Shown here: in pieces, positions 26,136 through 34,698 of the stretch
How positions within the stretch are numbered: the first letter of the stretch is position 1
Layout: each line of letters opens with the position of its first letter
From: Sedimenticola hydrogenitrophicus
GTDB taxonomy: Bacteria > Pseudomonadota > Gammaproteobacteria > Chromatiales > Chromatiaceae
Direction of reading: 5' to 3'
NCBI RefSeq assembly: GCF_029017505.1
Contig: NZ_JAQGEI010000044.1
Span: 1 to 41,660 of the forward strand
DNA length: 41,660 nucleotides
Notes under the pieces: generated by a model
Told to the model about the DNA's origin: nothing
What the model saw: only the letters and a program-made list of their open reading frames with translations
Database searches by the model: none
Position numbers and translations under genes: made by a program

Positions 26136-27524
26136 CTACTTGCGCTTGCTGAAGGACTTGAGGCGTTGGCGTTTCTGTACCTGGCGCGGGGTCAGCTTGT
26201 TCTTGCGGTCCTTGAACGGGTTCTCCCCGGACTTGAATTCGATGCGGATCGGCGTGCCGGTCAGCTTCAGGACCTCGCGGAAGCGGTTGATCAGATAGCG
26301 TTTATAGGTGGTCGGTACCGCATCGGTCTGGTTACCGTGGATCACGATGATGGGCGGGTTCTGTCCACCCTGGTGGGCATAACGGAGCTTGATCCGCCGG
26401 CCATGCACCATTGGCGGCTGGTGCTCCTGGACGGTCCATTCGAGGATACGGGTCAGCTCCGGGGTGGCCAGATTGCGCGTGGCGTTGGCGTAGGCCGAAT
26501 CCAGCGCCTGATAGAGCTTGCCGACACCCGAGCCGTGCAGCGCCGAGATAAACCGCTTGGCGGCGAAATCGAGGAACGGCAGTTTCCTGTCGATCTCCTC
26601 CTTGATCCGGTCACGCTGCTCCGATTGCAGACCGTCCCATTTGTTGATCACCACCACCAGGGCGCGCCCGCTCTCCAGGATATGGCCCGCCAGGGTCGCG
26701 TCCTGTTCGCCGACGCCCTGCTGGGCATCCAGCACCAGCATTACCACATTGGCCTGCTCGATCGCCTGCAGCGTCTTGATCACACTGAACTTCTCCACCA
26801 TCTCACTGACCCGGGCACGGCGTCTGACCCCCGCCGTATCGATAAGGGTGTAGGGCTTGTCATCGTGCGTGTAGGTGATGAAGACACTGTCCCGGGTGGT
26901 GCCGGGCTGATCAAAAGCGACCACGCGCTCCTCGCCCAGCATCCGGTTAACCAGGGTGGACTTACCCACATTGGGACGGCCGACCACGGCGATAAGCGTG
27001 CCTTTGTCCTTCTCCTGGGCAATACCGTCAGGCTCGGGGAAGGCATCGAGTACGTCATTGATCAGGGAACGCACGCCGCGGCCATGGGCCGCGGAGATGG
27101 GTAGCGGCTCGCCCAGTCCCAGGGAGAAGAAGTCGGCACCGGCCATGTCGCCATCCAGGCTTTCACTCTTGTTCACCACTGCACTGACCGGTTTCCCGGT
27201 ACGGCGGAGCTGCCCCGCGATGGCGCTGTCGGCGGGGGTACAGCCGGCGCGGCCATCCAGCAGGAAAAAGATATGATCGGCCTCGGCAATGGCCGCCTGC
27301 ACCTGCTGTTCCATCAGCAGATCGACGCCCGCGGCCTCGCCGCTCAAACCGCCGGTGTCCACCACCACATAGGGACGATCCCCCAGCTTGCCGACACCGT
27401 ACTGGCGATCGCGGGTCAAACCGGGCTGATCCGCCACCAGGGCGTCACGACTCCGGGTCAGTCGATTGAACAGGGTGGACTTGCCCACATTGGGGCGTCC
27501 CACCAGGACGATTACGGGCAGCAT
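26136..27524 (-). CDS. der: Ribosome-assembly GTPase Der (EngA)
   Basis: A 462-residue protein with two tandem GTPase domains. Domain 1 has GRPNVGKST near residue 8, DTGGL and NKSE; domain 2 has GRPNVGKST near residue 185, DTAGVRRR and NKWD. The C-terminal KH-like domain ends in a Lys/Arg-rich tail. It supports 50S ribosome maturation. ATG at 27524 ([16 protein letters not shown]) matches the family start; a TTG at 27545 would add seven residues. It follows bamB on the minus strand by about 53 bases, as in many gammaproteobacteria. Confidence 0.97.
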   Translation of the reverse strand: MLPVIVLVGRPNVGKSTLFNRLTRSRDALVADQPGLTRDRQYGVGKLGDRPYVVVDTGGLSGEAAGVDLLMEQQVQAAIAEADHIFFLLDGRAGCTPADSAIAGQLRRTGKPVSAVVNKSESLDGDMAGADFFSLGLGEPLPISAAHGRGVRSLINDVLDAFPEPDGIAQEKDKGTLIAVVGRPNVGKSTLVNRMLGEERVVAFDQPGTTRDSVFITYTHDDKPYTLIDTAGVRRRARVSEMVEKFSVIKTLQAIEQANVVMLVLDAQQGVGEQDATLAGHILESGRALVVVINKWDGLQSEQRDRIKEEIDRKLPFLDFAAKRFISALHGSGVGKLYQALDSAYANATRNLATPELTRILEWTVQEHQPPMVHGRRIKLRYAHQGGQNPPIIVIHGNQTDAVPTTYKRYLINRFREVLKLTGTPIRIEFKSGENPFKDRKNKLTPRQVQKRQRLKSFSKRK

Positions 27525-27577
27525 GTTTGGCACATTTACGCTCAAAATTCAGAGTCAGGGAGTTCAGAGACCGGGGA

Positions 27578-28753
27578 TCAGAGGCCGGAGGTTGTTATGG
27601 CGGCCATCTCACCGCCATCCGCATAGATATAGACCGTACCATCGATGACGATGGGCGGGGTGGAGATCGCCGACTTGGCGACGCGCACACGGCCATCCAG
27701 GCGACCATCCTCGCGTGACAGAAAGTGCAGGTAGCCCTCGAAATCGCCCACCAGGATACGCTCACCCAACACCACCGGCGCGGTCAGCTTGCGGTATTGG
27801 AGTTTCTGGTTCTTCCACAGGGCGGAACCGTTGCCCGGGTCCACCGACAGCACATGATCGGTATCGTCGGAAACATAGATCTGTCCGTAATCCGCCCCCA
27901 TGCCGGCGTAGGAGGAGAGCTTGCGACGCCACAGCACGATACCGGTTTCCAGCGACACCGCCGCCATCTCGCCCTGGTAGGTGACGGCGTAGACCACATC
28001 GCCGATGACCAGCGGATCACCATCGATATCCACCATGCGCTCCAGCTCGGAGCGGCCACTCGGCGCCGAGACGGTGAGCTCCCAGAGCAGCTCACCATCG
28101 CGCAGATTGAACATCGCCAGCTTGCCGCTGGCGAAACCGGCGATGACCCGATCACCGTCAATCACCGGGGAGCTGTTGCCGTGCAGGGTCAACACCGGAA
28201 TGGAGCGGTCATAGATCCACTGCTGGGCGCCGGTTGCGGTATCCAGACCGAACAGTTTGCCGTCGATGGTATGCACCACCACCACGCCTTGGGCGGCCTT
28301 GGGCACGGAGAGCACTTCGCTGCTCACCCGGGTCCGCCATTTTTCGCCGCCCCCGGCCTGATCCAGCGCGACCACCTCGCCGTTACTGGTGCCGAACAAC
28401 ACCAGCTCCTCGCCCGCGCCCGGTCCACCGGAGATCTCCAGCCCGGTATCCACCGACCAGAGGGTACGCCCGGTGGCGGCATCCAGCGCCCGCACCTCAC
28501 CCTTTCGACTGGCGGCATAGATCCGGTCATCCTTGACAATAGGCACCAGTTTGACCCGCTGCTTATCCGCGCCGCCACCGATGGAGGTGGACCAGAGCAC
28601 CCGGGCGGGAACGGTTTCGTCCAGTTCGACCAGCTCAGCCGGCGGTTCGGAGTTGTCATCCTCGGCAAACCAGTCCACCGGGTTCATGGAGTTCATGGAA
28701 CCGCAGCCGCTCAGCAGCAGCGCCAGCAGGGATATCGGCAGGTAGCGCATCAT
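27578..28753 (-). CDS. bamB: Outer-membrane assembly lipoprotein BamB
   Basis: A 391-residue lipoprotein. The signal peptide ends in a lipobox (LLALLLSGC, Cys about residue 17). The mature part is an eight-bladed PQQ/beta-propeller, visible as repeated G..ALDA.TG..LW motifs (VRALDAATGRTLWSVDTG, FGLDTATGAQQWIYD, VLSVDPGNGSALWKN). It works with BamA in folding outer-membrane proteins. ATG at 28753 has gagga 8-12 bases upstream; a second ATG follows immediately at 28750. It lies 16 bases after yfgM and upstream of der. Confidence 0.96.
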   Translation of the reverse strand: MMRYLPISLLALLLSGCGSMNSMNPVDWFAEDDNSEPPAELVELDETVPARVLWSTSIGGGADKQRVKLVPIVKDDRIYAASRKGEVRALDAATGRTLWSVDTGLEISGGPGAGEELVLFGTSNGEVVALDQAGGGEKWRTRVSSEVLSVPKAAQGVVVVHTIDGKLFGLDTATGAQQWIYDRSIPVLTLHGNSSPVIDGDRVIAGFASGKLAMFNLRDGELLWELTVSAPSGRSELERMVDIDGDPLVIGDVVYAVTYQGEMAAVSLETGIVLWRRKLSSYAGMGADYGQIYVSDDTDHVLSVDPGNGSALWKNQKLQYRKLTAPVVLGERILVGDFEGYLHFLSREDGRLDGRVRVAKSAISTPPIVIDGTVYIYADGGEMAAITTSGL

Positions 28754-28769
28754 TGGGCGATCCTCGGAA

Positions 28770-29396
28770 CTATTCGGCCGCGGCCAGATTGTCAAACTTC
28801 ATCTGTACCAGGGCACTGTTACTGACCTGGTACTCCAGCGCTTCCTGGTAGGCCTGCCGGGCAGCCGCCCGGTCACCCTTTTGCAGGGCGATATCGCCTC
28901 TCAATTCGGCAATATCCCCTTTGAAATTGTCCAGCGGCGCCTGGGCGATGAGGCTGGATGCCTCGTCGACCGCGCCCTGATCCAGCAACAGGCGCGCCAG
29001 TCGCAGGCGGGCGATCTGCCGCAGTGACTGATCGTCGGCATTGGCCACCACCCATTGCAGCCGCTCCTTCGAGCCGTCAATATCGCCCTGCTGGAATTTC
29101 ACTTTGGCCAGATTCAAGGCGGCAAACACCGCATAGGTGCTCCCTTCATGACCGGCAATCAGGGCCTCGGCCTGAGCGACCGCCGTTCCCGAACCGGCGG
29201 CGACACTCTCCGTCAGCTGTTCAAATTGCTGCGAGGCCTGCTCAGCCACCTGACGCTGATGCTGGCCCCAGTATTGCCAACCAAACACGCCACCCAGGCC
29301 CAGCACGACACCGGCGATGACCGACTTGCCGTTCTCCTTCCACCACCTTTTGAGTGCCTCAACCTGCTCTTCTTCCGACAGATTCACATCAACCAT
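28770..29396 (-). CDS. yfgM: YfgM-type periplasmic chaperone/TPR protein
   Basis: A 208-residue inner-membrane protein. The cytoplasmic N-terminus has the family motif SEEEQVEALKRWWKENGKSVIAG, then one membrane span (about 23-43, VIAGVVLGLGGVFGWQYW) and a periplasmic TPR-like domain. In E. coli YfgM associates with PpiD and the SecYEG translocon. ATG at 29396 has agaggac just upstream; an ATG at 29465 would add 23 residues with no family support. Position between hisS and bamB is the conserved one. Confidence 0.93.
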   Translation of the reverse strand: MVDVNLSEEEQVEALKRWWKENGKSVIAGVVLGLGGVFGWQYWGQHQRQVAEQASQQFEQLTESVAAGSGTAVAQAEALIAGHEGSTYAVFAALNLAKVKFQQGDIDGSKERLQWVVANADDQSLRQIARLRLARLLLDQGAVDEASSLIAQAPLDNFKGDIAELRGDIALQKGDRAAARQAYQEALEYQVSNSALVQMKFDNLAAAE

Positions 29397-29467
29397 CTCG
29401 TCCTCTCTCTCCGCCCGATAGCGGCTAAACAATTCACTGCCGGGAACCGCAAGGGTCCCGGGCATAA

Positions 29468-30736
29468 TCAGGTTTTCTCGCGCAGATAGCTTGCCAGATC
29501 GTCCAGCGCCACCTGTTCCTGTTCGCGCTCTTCACGCAGATATTTGACCCCGATGACACCCTGGGCCAGCTCATCCTCACCCAGCACCAGCGCAAAACGG
29601 GCCCCGCTGCGATCCGCCTTCTTGAACTGGCTCTTGAAACTGCCGCCGCCACAGTGGGTCATCAGCCGCAACCCCGGCACGTCCCGGCGCAGGCGATCGG
29701 CCAGCAACACCCCCTGCCGTTGCGGGGTATCACCAACCAGCACCAGGTAGGCATCCAGGGTCGGCAGTTCAAGGGGGATTTCCCGCTCTTCCAGCAGCAC
29801 GATCAGCCGCTCCACGCCCATGGCGAAGCCGACCGCCGGGGTCGGCCTACCCCCCAACTGCTCCACCAGGCCATCATAACGGCCACCGGCACAGACGGTG
29901 CCCTGGGCACCCAGGCGGTCGGTCACCCACTCGAACACCGTGCGTGCATAGTAGTCGAGTCCGCGTACCAGTCGGGTGTTGACCACATAGGGTACGCCCG
30001 CCGCTTCCAGTCCGGCGCAGAGGCTCCGGAAGTGCTCCTTCGACTCCTCCCCCAGGTAATCCATCAGCGACGGGGCGCCGGCGATCAGTTCACGCATATC
30101 CGGGTTCTTGGAATCGAGGATACGCAGGGGATTGCTGTCGAGACGGCGCAGGCTGTCTTCATCCAACTGCCCCCTGCGCTCCGAGAGATAGGCCACCAAC
30201 TGTTCACGATAGACCAACCGCTCAGCGGAGGTACCCAGGGTGTTGATCTGCAGTTCCAGCCCCTCCAGCCCGAGGCACTCCCAGATACGCCGGGTCAGGA
30301 GGATCATTTCGATGTCGATATCCGGACCGGTGAGGCCATAGGCCTCCGCGCCGATTTGATAGAACTGACGATAGCGCCCCTTCTGGGGACGCTCATGCCG
30401 GAACATCGGGCCATAATACCAGAGGCGCTGCACCTGGTTGTGGAACAGCCCGCTCTCGATGCCGGCCCGCACACAGCTGGCGGTGCACTCCGGGCGCAGA
30501 GTCAGGCTGTCGCCGTTGCGGTCCTCGAAGGTATACATCTCCTTCTCGACAATATCGGTCACTTCACCAATGGAACGCTTGAACAGCTCGGTCATCTCAA
30601 CCACGGGGGTACGCAACTCCCGGTAGCCGTAGCTGTCCAGTACGGAGCGTGTCTGCTGTTCCAGAAAATGCCAAAGTGGCGACTTGTCCGGCAGGATATC
30701 GTGCATGCCACGGATGGCTTGGATGTTTTTGGCCAT
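29468..30736 (-). CDS. hisS: Histidine-tRNA ligase
   Basis: A 422-residue class II synthetase. Motif 2 lies in [20 protein letters not shown], His-binding motif A in [12 protein letters not shown], glycine-rich [13 protein letters not shown], motif 3 in [11 protein letters not shown], and a C-terminal anticodon-binding domain. It charges tRNA-His with histidine. ATG at 30736 ([16 protein letters not shown]) matches the family start; an upstream ATG at 30796 is not preferred. No ispG lies upstream, unlike E. coli. Confidence 0.98.
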   Translation of the reverse strand: MAKNIQAIRGMHDILPDKSPLWHFLEQQTRSVLDSYGYRELRTPVVEMTELFKRSIGEVTDIVEKEMYTFEDRNGDSLTLRPECTASCVRAGIESGLFHNQVQRLWYYGPMFRHERPQKGRYRQFYQIGAEAYGLTGPDIDIEMILLTRRIWECLGLEGLELQINTLGTSAERLVYREQLVAYLSERRGQLDEDSLRRLDSNPLRILDSKNPDMRELIAGAPSLMDYLGEESKEHFRSLCAGLEAAGVPYVVNTRLVRGLDYYARTVFEWVTDRLGAQGTVCAGGRYDGLVEQLGGRPTPAVGFAMGVERLIVLLEEREIPLELPTLDAYLVLVGDTPQRQGVLLADRLRRDVPGLRLMTHCGGGSFKSQFKKADRSGARFALVLGEDELAQGVIGVKYLREEREQEQVALDDLASYLREKT

Positions 30737-30957
30737 TACTCTCTTTCTTTGCTCTTGCTTGACCTTTGCTGACTGTCCGTCCCGCCCGGTCATCATTCAT
30801 CTTTGGTAGGGTGGATAAGCGGCAGCGCATTCCATCCTCGGGTGCGTAAACGGTACATCCTTGTACCACCCCTCACCGCAGCATTGGGGATACGCCTATC
30901 GGCTTTTCCACCCTACAAAACTGTATGTCCCGAGGGCTAACCAACTGGCACCCTTAC
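30737..30957. repeat. Palindromic repeat between rodZ and hisS
   Basis: gtagggtggataagcgg (from 30806) and ccgatc-like cggcttttccaccctac (to 30916) form the arms of a ~110-base inverted element, with a hairpin ggtacatccttgtacc (about 30852-30867) inside. It is of the gtagggtggataagcg type common in proteobacteria, and its inner part resembles 22791-22871 in opposite orientation. No gene is present. In many relatives ispG occupies this position. Confidence 0.6.
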
Positions 30958-31986
30958 TCATTCGAGCTCAAGGGTAAACCGGGCGACATTCGAGCGGGTA
31001 TGCGGGGCCAGATCATAGGCCGCCCCATTGACCAGAATGCTGACCGCGGACGCATTGCCGAACACCATCTGGTAGGGCGCCTCGCCCGCCAGAATCAGGC
31101 GTTCCCCCGCTGTTTTGTTGCCAATCACCCGGTAACCGCCGGTGGCGTCCCGGATCTCGGTCCAGCAGGCTTCGGAGAAGCTGACCTGCACCTGCGCAGT
31201 GGCTGGTGGCTGGGCGGCTCCCCGCGTCACCGCCTCGCCGGCCGCGGCAACATCCGCCGCGCTACCCTGCGCCAGGCCACCGGATGGCGCGGCCGAATCG
31301 CTCACCGCCGGTTGCGGCGTCTCCTCCAGGGTTGCGGCCGGCGCATCGCTGCGCTCCCGCGTGGCTGGCTCGTCAGGGCGCCGGGGTTGTGTCGACTCCA
31401 CCGGCGCGGGCTCGCCGACCGGGGCGTCCAGAATCTCCGGTTTCTCCATCAGCGGCAGGGTGGCTGTGCCATCGGTGGCAACCGGTTGACTTTCGGTCGC
31501 CGGCGGCCGATCTCCAGCCTGCTGCGCTACCGGCGGATCGCCACCCTCCAGGCTCAGGCTGATCGGCCACTGCAGATAACCGCGCCACCAGGTCACCACC
31601 AGGGCGATGATACCGATGACGATCAGCCAGGTGATCACCCGCACAACGGTATGACTGCTGCGCACTTCATGCCGGACCTGCGAGGCCTTGAGATTCATGG
31701 TCTCGTCGGCCACCGGCCGAAATTGCTGAAAGGCGTCCAGTATCGGGGTCACCGGGATATCCAGCAGGCGGGCATAGTTGCGCAGATAGCCCTGGACGAA
31801 CACGGGACTGGGCAGTTTGCTGAAATCATCCGCCTCCAGCGCGTCCAGCAGGGAGACATTCAGGTGCAACAGACCAGCCACCTGGTTGATATCCAGATTC
31901 CTCGCCAGGCGGATCTCCCGCAACTGTTTTCCAGGCCCCTGAACAACCGGCTCATGCACCTCTTGGTTATGATCGGCGGCATTCAT
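30958..31986 (-). CDS. rodZ: Cytoskeletal protein RodZ
   Basis: A 342-residue membrane protein. The N-terminal helix-turn-helix of the RodZ type is at about residues 20-90 (GKQLREIRLARNLDINQVAGLLHLNVSLLDALEADDFSKLPSPVFVQGYLRNYARLL). A single membrane span follows at about 115-135 (VVRVITWLIVIGIIALVVTWW), then a low-complexity Pro/Ala/Thr linker and a C-terminal DUF4115 beta domain (QVSFSEACWTEIRDATG...ILAGEAPYQMVFGNASAVSILVNG). It links MreB to the cell-wall machinery. ATG overlaps the pilF stop by one base. Confidence 0.95.
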   Translation of the reverse strand: MNAADHNQEVHEPVVQGPGKQLREIRLARNLDINQVAGLLHLNVSLLDALEADDFSKLPSPVFVQGYLRNYARLLDIPVTPILDAFQQFRPVADETMNLKASQVRHEVRSSHTVVRVITWLIVIGIIALVVTWWRGYLQWPISLSLEGGDPPVAQQAGDRPPATESQPVATDGTATLPLMEKPEILDAPVGEPAPVESTQPRRPDEPATRERSDAPAATLEETPQPAVSDSAAPSGGLAQGSAADVAAAGEAVTRGAAQPPATAQVQVSFSEACWTEIRDATGGYRVIGNKTAGERLILAGEAPYQMVFGNASAVSILVNGAAYDLAPHTRSNVARFTLELE

Positions 31987-32783
31987 TACTGTTCGGAATC
32001 CTTCAAGAGCAGCACCTCCCTGGAGTCAGGGAAGTTATTTTTCAACATCAGAGAATAGCTGGAGACCGCATTTCGGTCACCGAGGATACGCTCATTCTGG
32101 ATACCCAGCCACAGCGAGGCCGGTGTCGGTTTGGTCAGCTCCAGATAACGCTGCAGATAGGCGCGGGAAGAGAGGTTCTGTTCATTCCGAAAGCTGATCT
32201 GGGCCATCTGGTAGAGCGCCAATGGGAACTTGGCGTTGTAGCCCAGCGCCCGGCGAAAGTACTCCTCGGCCTTGTTCAGGTCACTGTTGCGTATGGCGCA
32301 GATGCCCGCATTGGTCAGCGCCACTTCGGGGGTCCTGTAGAGTGGGTTGAGCAGTGCCTTCAGGAAATACCCGTCGGCCTCTTCATAGCGTTGTTGCTGG
32401 CAGAGAAAGGAGGCATAGGCGTTCAGTACATAGGAGTTTTTGGTGTCGATACGGAGACTGCGCTGGAAGTGCTTCTCCGCCAGATCGCGTTCACCCAACC
32501 GGTCGTACAGCAGGGCGATGACGTTATGCCCCTCCGCGTTCGCCGGCTCGACCGAGAGTGCCTGCTTGGCCTTCATCAGCGCCACATCCAGATGGCCTTC
32601 CCGCATATAGGCGATGGCCAGTTTCACATAGACATCCCCCTCACCGGTTCGGCTGTTCTGACTGAACCGTCCGGTGTTGTCGACCATATCCGGGGACGTG
32701 CCACCGGGCCTTACCGTCCCCTGCTGACAGCCGACAAGCAGCAGCGCGAACAACCCCAGAACAGTGAGCTGACTGACTTTCAA
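31986..32783 (-). CDS. pilF: Type IV pilus biogenesis lipoprotein PilF/PilW
   Basis: A 265-residue lipoprotein. Lipobox LLLVGC with Cys near residue 19, then TPR repeats (about 45-190: DVYVKLAIAYMREGHLDVALMKAKQAL, AEGHNVIALLYDRLGERDLAEKHFQRSL). It helps the PilQ secretin reach the outer membrane. The start is a TTG at 32783: an excellent AGGAGG lies eight bases upstream, inside the last rlmN codons, and no ATG is available. One base separates it from the rlmN stop. Confidence 0.92.
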   Translation of the reverse strand: MKVSQLTVLGLFALLLVGCQQGTVRPGGTSPDMVDNTGRFSQNSRTGEGDVYVKLAIAYMREGHLDVALMKAKQALSVEPANAEGHNVIALLYDRLGERDLAEKHFQRSLRIDTKNSYVLNAYASFLCQQQRYEEADGYFLKALLNPLYRTPEVALTNAGICAIRNSDLNKAEEYFRRALGYNAKFPLALYQMAQISFRNEQNLSSRAYLQRYLELTKPTPASLWLGIQNERILGDRNAVSSYSLMLKNNFPDSREVLLLKDSEQ

Positions 32784-32784
32784 G

Positions 32785-33861
32785 CTAAAGTCCTCCTGAA
32801 TGTTTCAATTCACGCCGACTGCGATCCTTCACCCGTCCGACCAGCTGGCCGCAGGCCGCGTCGATATCCTCGCCACGGGTCTTGCGGGTGGTGGTGACGA
32901 TACCGGCCCGGACCAGGCGCTGACGAAAGGCGTCTATTCGTTCCGGCGGCGAGCAGCGGTAGTGGGTTCCCGGAAACGGATTGAATGGAATGAGATTGAT
33001 CTTTGACGGCGTGCCTTCCAGCAGCCGGATCAGCTGCCGGGCCTGTTTGTCACTGTCGTTGATACCGTCCAGCATGACATATTCCCAGGTCACCTTGCGC
33101 CGTTTGTCGCCGCGCAGGTAGTCCCGGCAGGCCGGAATCAGCTGCTCCAGGGGATACTTGCGGTTGATCGGCACCAGCTGGTCGCGCAGTTCGTTGGTCG
33201 GCGCATGCAGCGACACCGCCAGGCTCACCTCGGACAACTCCTTAAGCTGTTTCAGGGCCGGCACAATGCCCGAGGTACTGATGGTGACCCGGTATTTCGA
33301 CAGCATGTAAGCCAGGTCGTCCTGCATGATATTGGTGGCCGTGACCACCGGGTCGAAATTGGCCAGTGGCTCGCCCATCCCCATCAACACCACGTTGGTG
33401 AGCGACTTGCCCAGTTCCCGCTCGGCCACCCATACCTGGCCGATGATCTCAGCGGCGGTGAGATTGCGGTTGAAGCCCTGCTGCGCGGTGGAGCAGAAAC
33501 TGCAGTCCAGCGCACAGCCGACCTGGGAGGAGATGCACAGGGTGCGGCGATTGGGTTCCGGGATGAACACCGATTCGATGCGGTTATTGCAATCCAGCTC
33601 CAGCACCCATTTATGGGTGCCATCCAGCGCCGGCTGCTCGAACACGATCTCCGGCACCCTGATTTCCGCCGTCGCCTTGAGCTGTTCGCGCAGCTTTTTC
33701 GACAGATCGGTCATGGCATCAAAATCGGTGACGCCATGCTTATGGATCCATTTGAGCACATTGCGGCCGTTGAAGGCCTTGGCACCCAGCCCCTCAAAGA
33801 AGGACTCCATTCCCTTGCGGTCAAAATCCAGCAGATTGATTTTCTGTTCAGCGCTCTGCAT
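32785..33861 (-). CDS. rlmN: 23S rRNA (adenine-2503-C2)-methyltransferase / tRNA A37 methyltransferase RlmN
   Basis: A 358-residue radical-SAM enzyme. The CxxxCxxC cluster is in [18 protein letters not shown], preceded by [10 protein letters not shown]; the SAM-binding region includes [15 protein letters not shown], and the catalytic Cys near the C-terminus is in [15 protein letters not shown] at 33861 ([15 protein letters not shown]) has ggcaggg upstream; a GTG at 33879 would add six residues. It heads the rlmN-pilF-rodZ group. Confidence 0.97.
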   Translation of the reverse strand: MQSAEQKINLLDFDRKGMESFFEGLGAKAFNGRNVLKWIHKHGVTDFDAMTDLSKKLREQLKATAEIRVPEIVFEQPALDGTHKWVLELDCNNRIESVFIPEPNRRTLCISSQVGCALDCSFCSTAQQGFNRNLTAAEIIGQVWVAERELGKSLTNVVLMGMGEPLANFDPVVTATNIMQDDLAYMLSKYRVTISTSGIVPALKQLKELSEVSLAVSLHAPTNELRDQLVPINRKYPLEQLIPACRDYLRGDKRRKVTWEYVMLDGINDSDKQARQLIRLLEGTPSKINLIPFNPFPGTHYRCSPPERIDAFRQRLVRAGIVTTTRKTRGEDIDAACGQLVGRVKDRSRRELKHSGGL

Positions 33862-33972
33862 TACCCTGCCACTCCACACAGTGATTGAAAGGTGTCGCCG
33901 ACTCCAAGTGTACGCAGTCCGACCGGTCGTCAGCGGAATGGCGAAGGTAATGCAGATCGATCAAGGGTGACC

Positions 33973-34401
33973 TCAACGCAGCCTTTCGCAGACACCTTCG
34001 GGGAAGAAGAAGGCGATCTCCACGGCAGCCGTCTCCGGGGCGTCCGAGCCATGCACGGCATTCTCATCGACCGTCTCGGCAAAATCGGCGCGAATGGTGC
34101 CCGGTGCCGCATCTTTCGGATTGGTGGCACCCATCACCTCACGGTTCTTGGCGATCGCGTTTTCACCTTCCAGTACCTGTACCACCACCGGCCCGGAGGT
34201 CATGAATTCGATCAGGTCGTTATAGAAAGGCCGCTCTTTGTGTACGGCGTAGAACTCGCCGGCCTGCTCGCGGCTCAGCTGCAGCATCTTCGAGGCGACA
34301 ATGCGGAGACCCGCCTCTTCGAAGCGGCTGTAGATCTTGCCAATGATGTTCTTTGCCACCGCATCCGGCTTCACAATTGAGAATGTACGCTCGATCGCCA
34401 T
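33973..34401 (-). CDS. ndk: Nucleoside diphosphate kinase
   Basis: A 142-residue enzyme that transfers phosphate between nucleoside tri- and diphosphates. [15 protein letters not shown] opens the fold, and the phospho-acceptor His is in [10 protein letters not shown] at 34401 ([12 protein letters not shown]) is preceded by ggag; a start at 34422 is less likely. About 110 bases separate it from rlmN. Confidence 0.97.
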   Translation of the reverse strand: MAIERTFSIVKPDAVAKNIIGKIYSRFEEAGLRIVASKMLQLSREQAGEFYAVHKERPFYNDLIEFMTSGPVVVQVLEGENAIAKNREVMGATNPKDAAPGTIRADFAETVDENAVHGSDAPETAAVEIAFFFPEGVCERLR

Positions 34402-34698
34402 CAAAAACTCCAATAATTTCAAACAATAAAAAACAATGCCCAGCCGGCAGGCTACGCAGGAAATTTGAATTCAGCCCTCTGAAATAACCGACTACCCTTC
34501 TGTGGGCGGTACATATCTATGGAGAAATCGCACTGATTTACCGAAGGCGCCAGCGAGGATCTGCTTTCTATTTACAAAATCAACGCTTAGTTTACCTTGC
34601 GGCGGGGGAAACAGGCAATTTATCATTCCGCGCCGGCAAGATTATTGGAGGGTTACGCCGCGCCCTCTCCTCCACCCATCCGCGCACCGCGCATTCCG
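34402..34698. other. Intergenic stretch between relA and ndk
   Basis: Almost 300 bases without a gene. It must contain the ndk promoter on the minus strand, but no convincing -35/-10 pair or terminator was identified. Confidence 0.4.
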
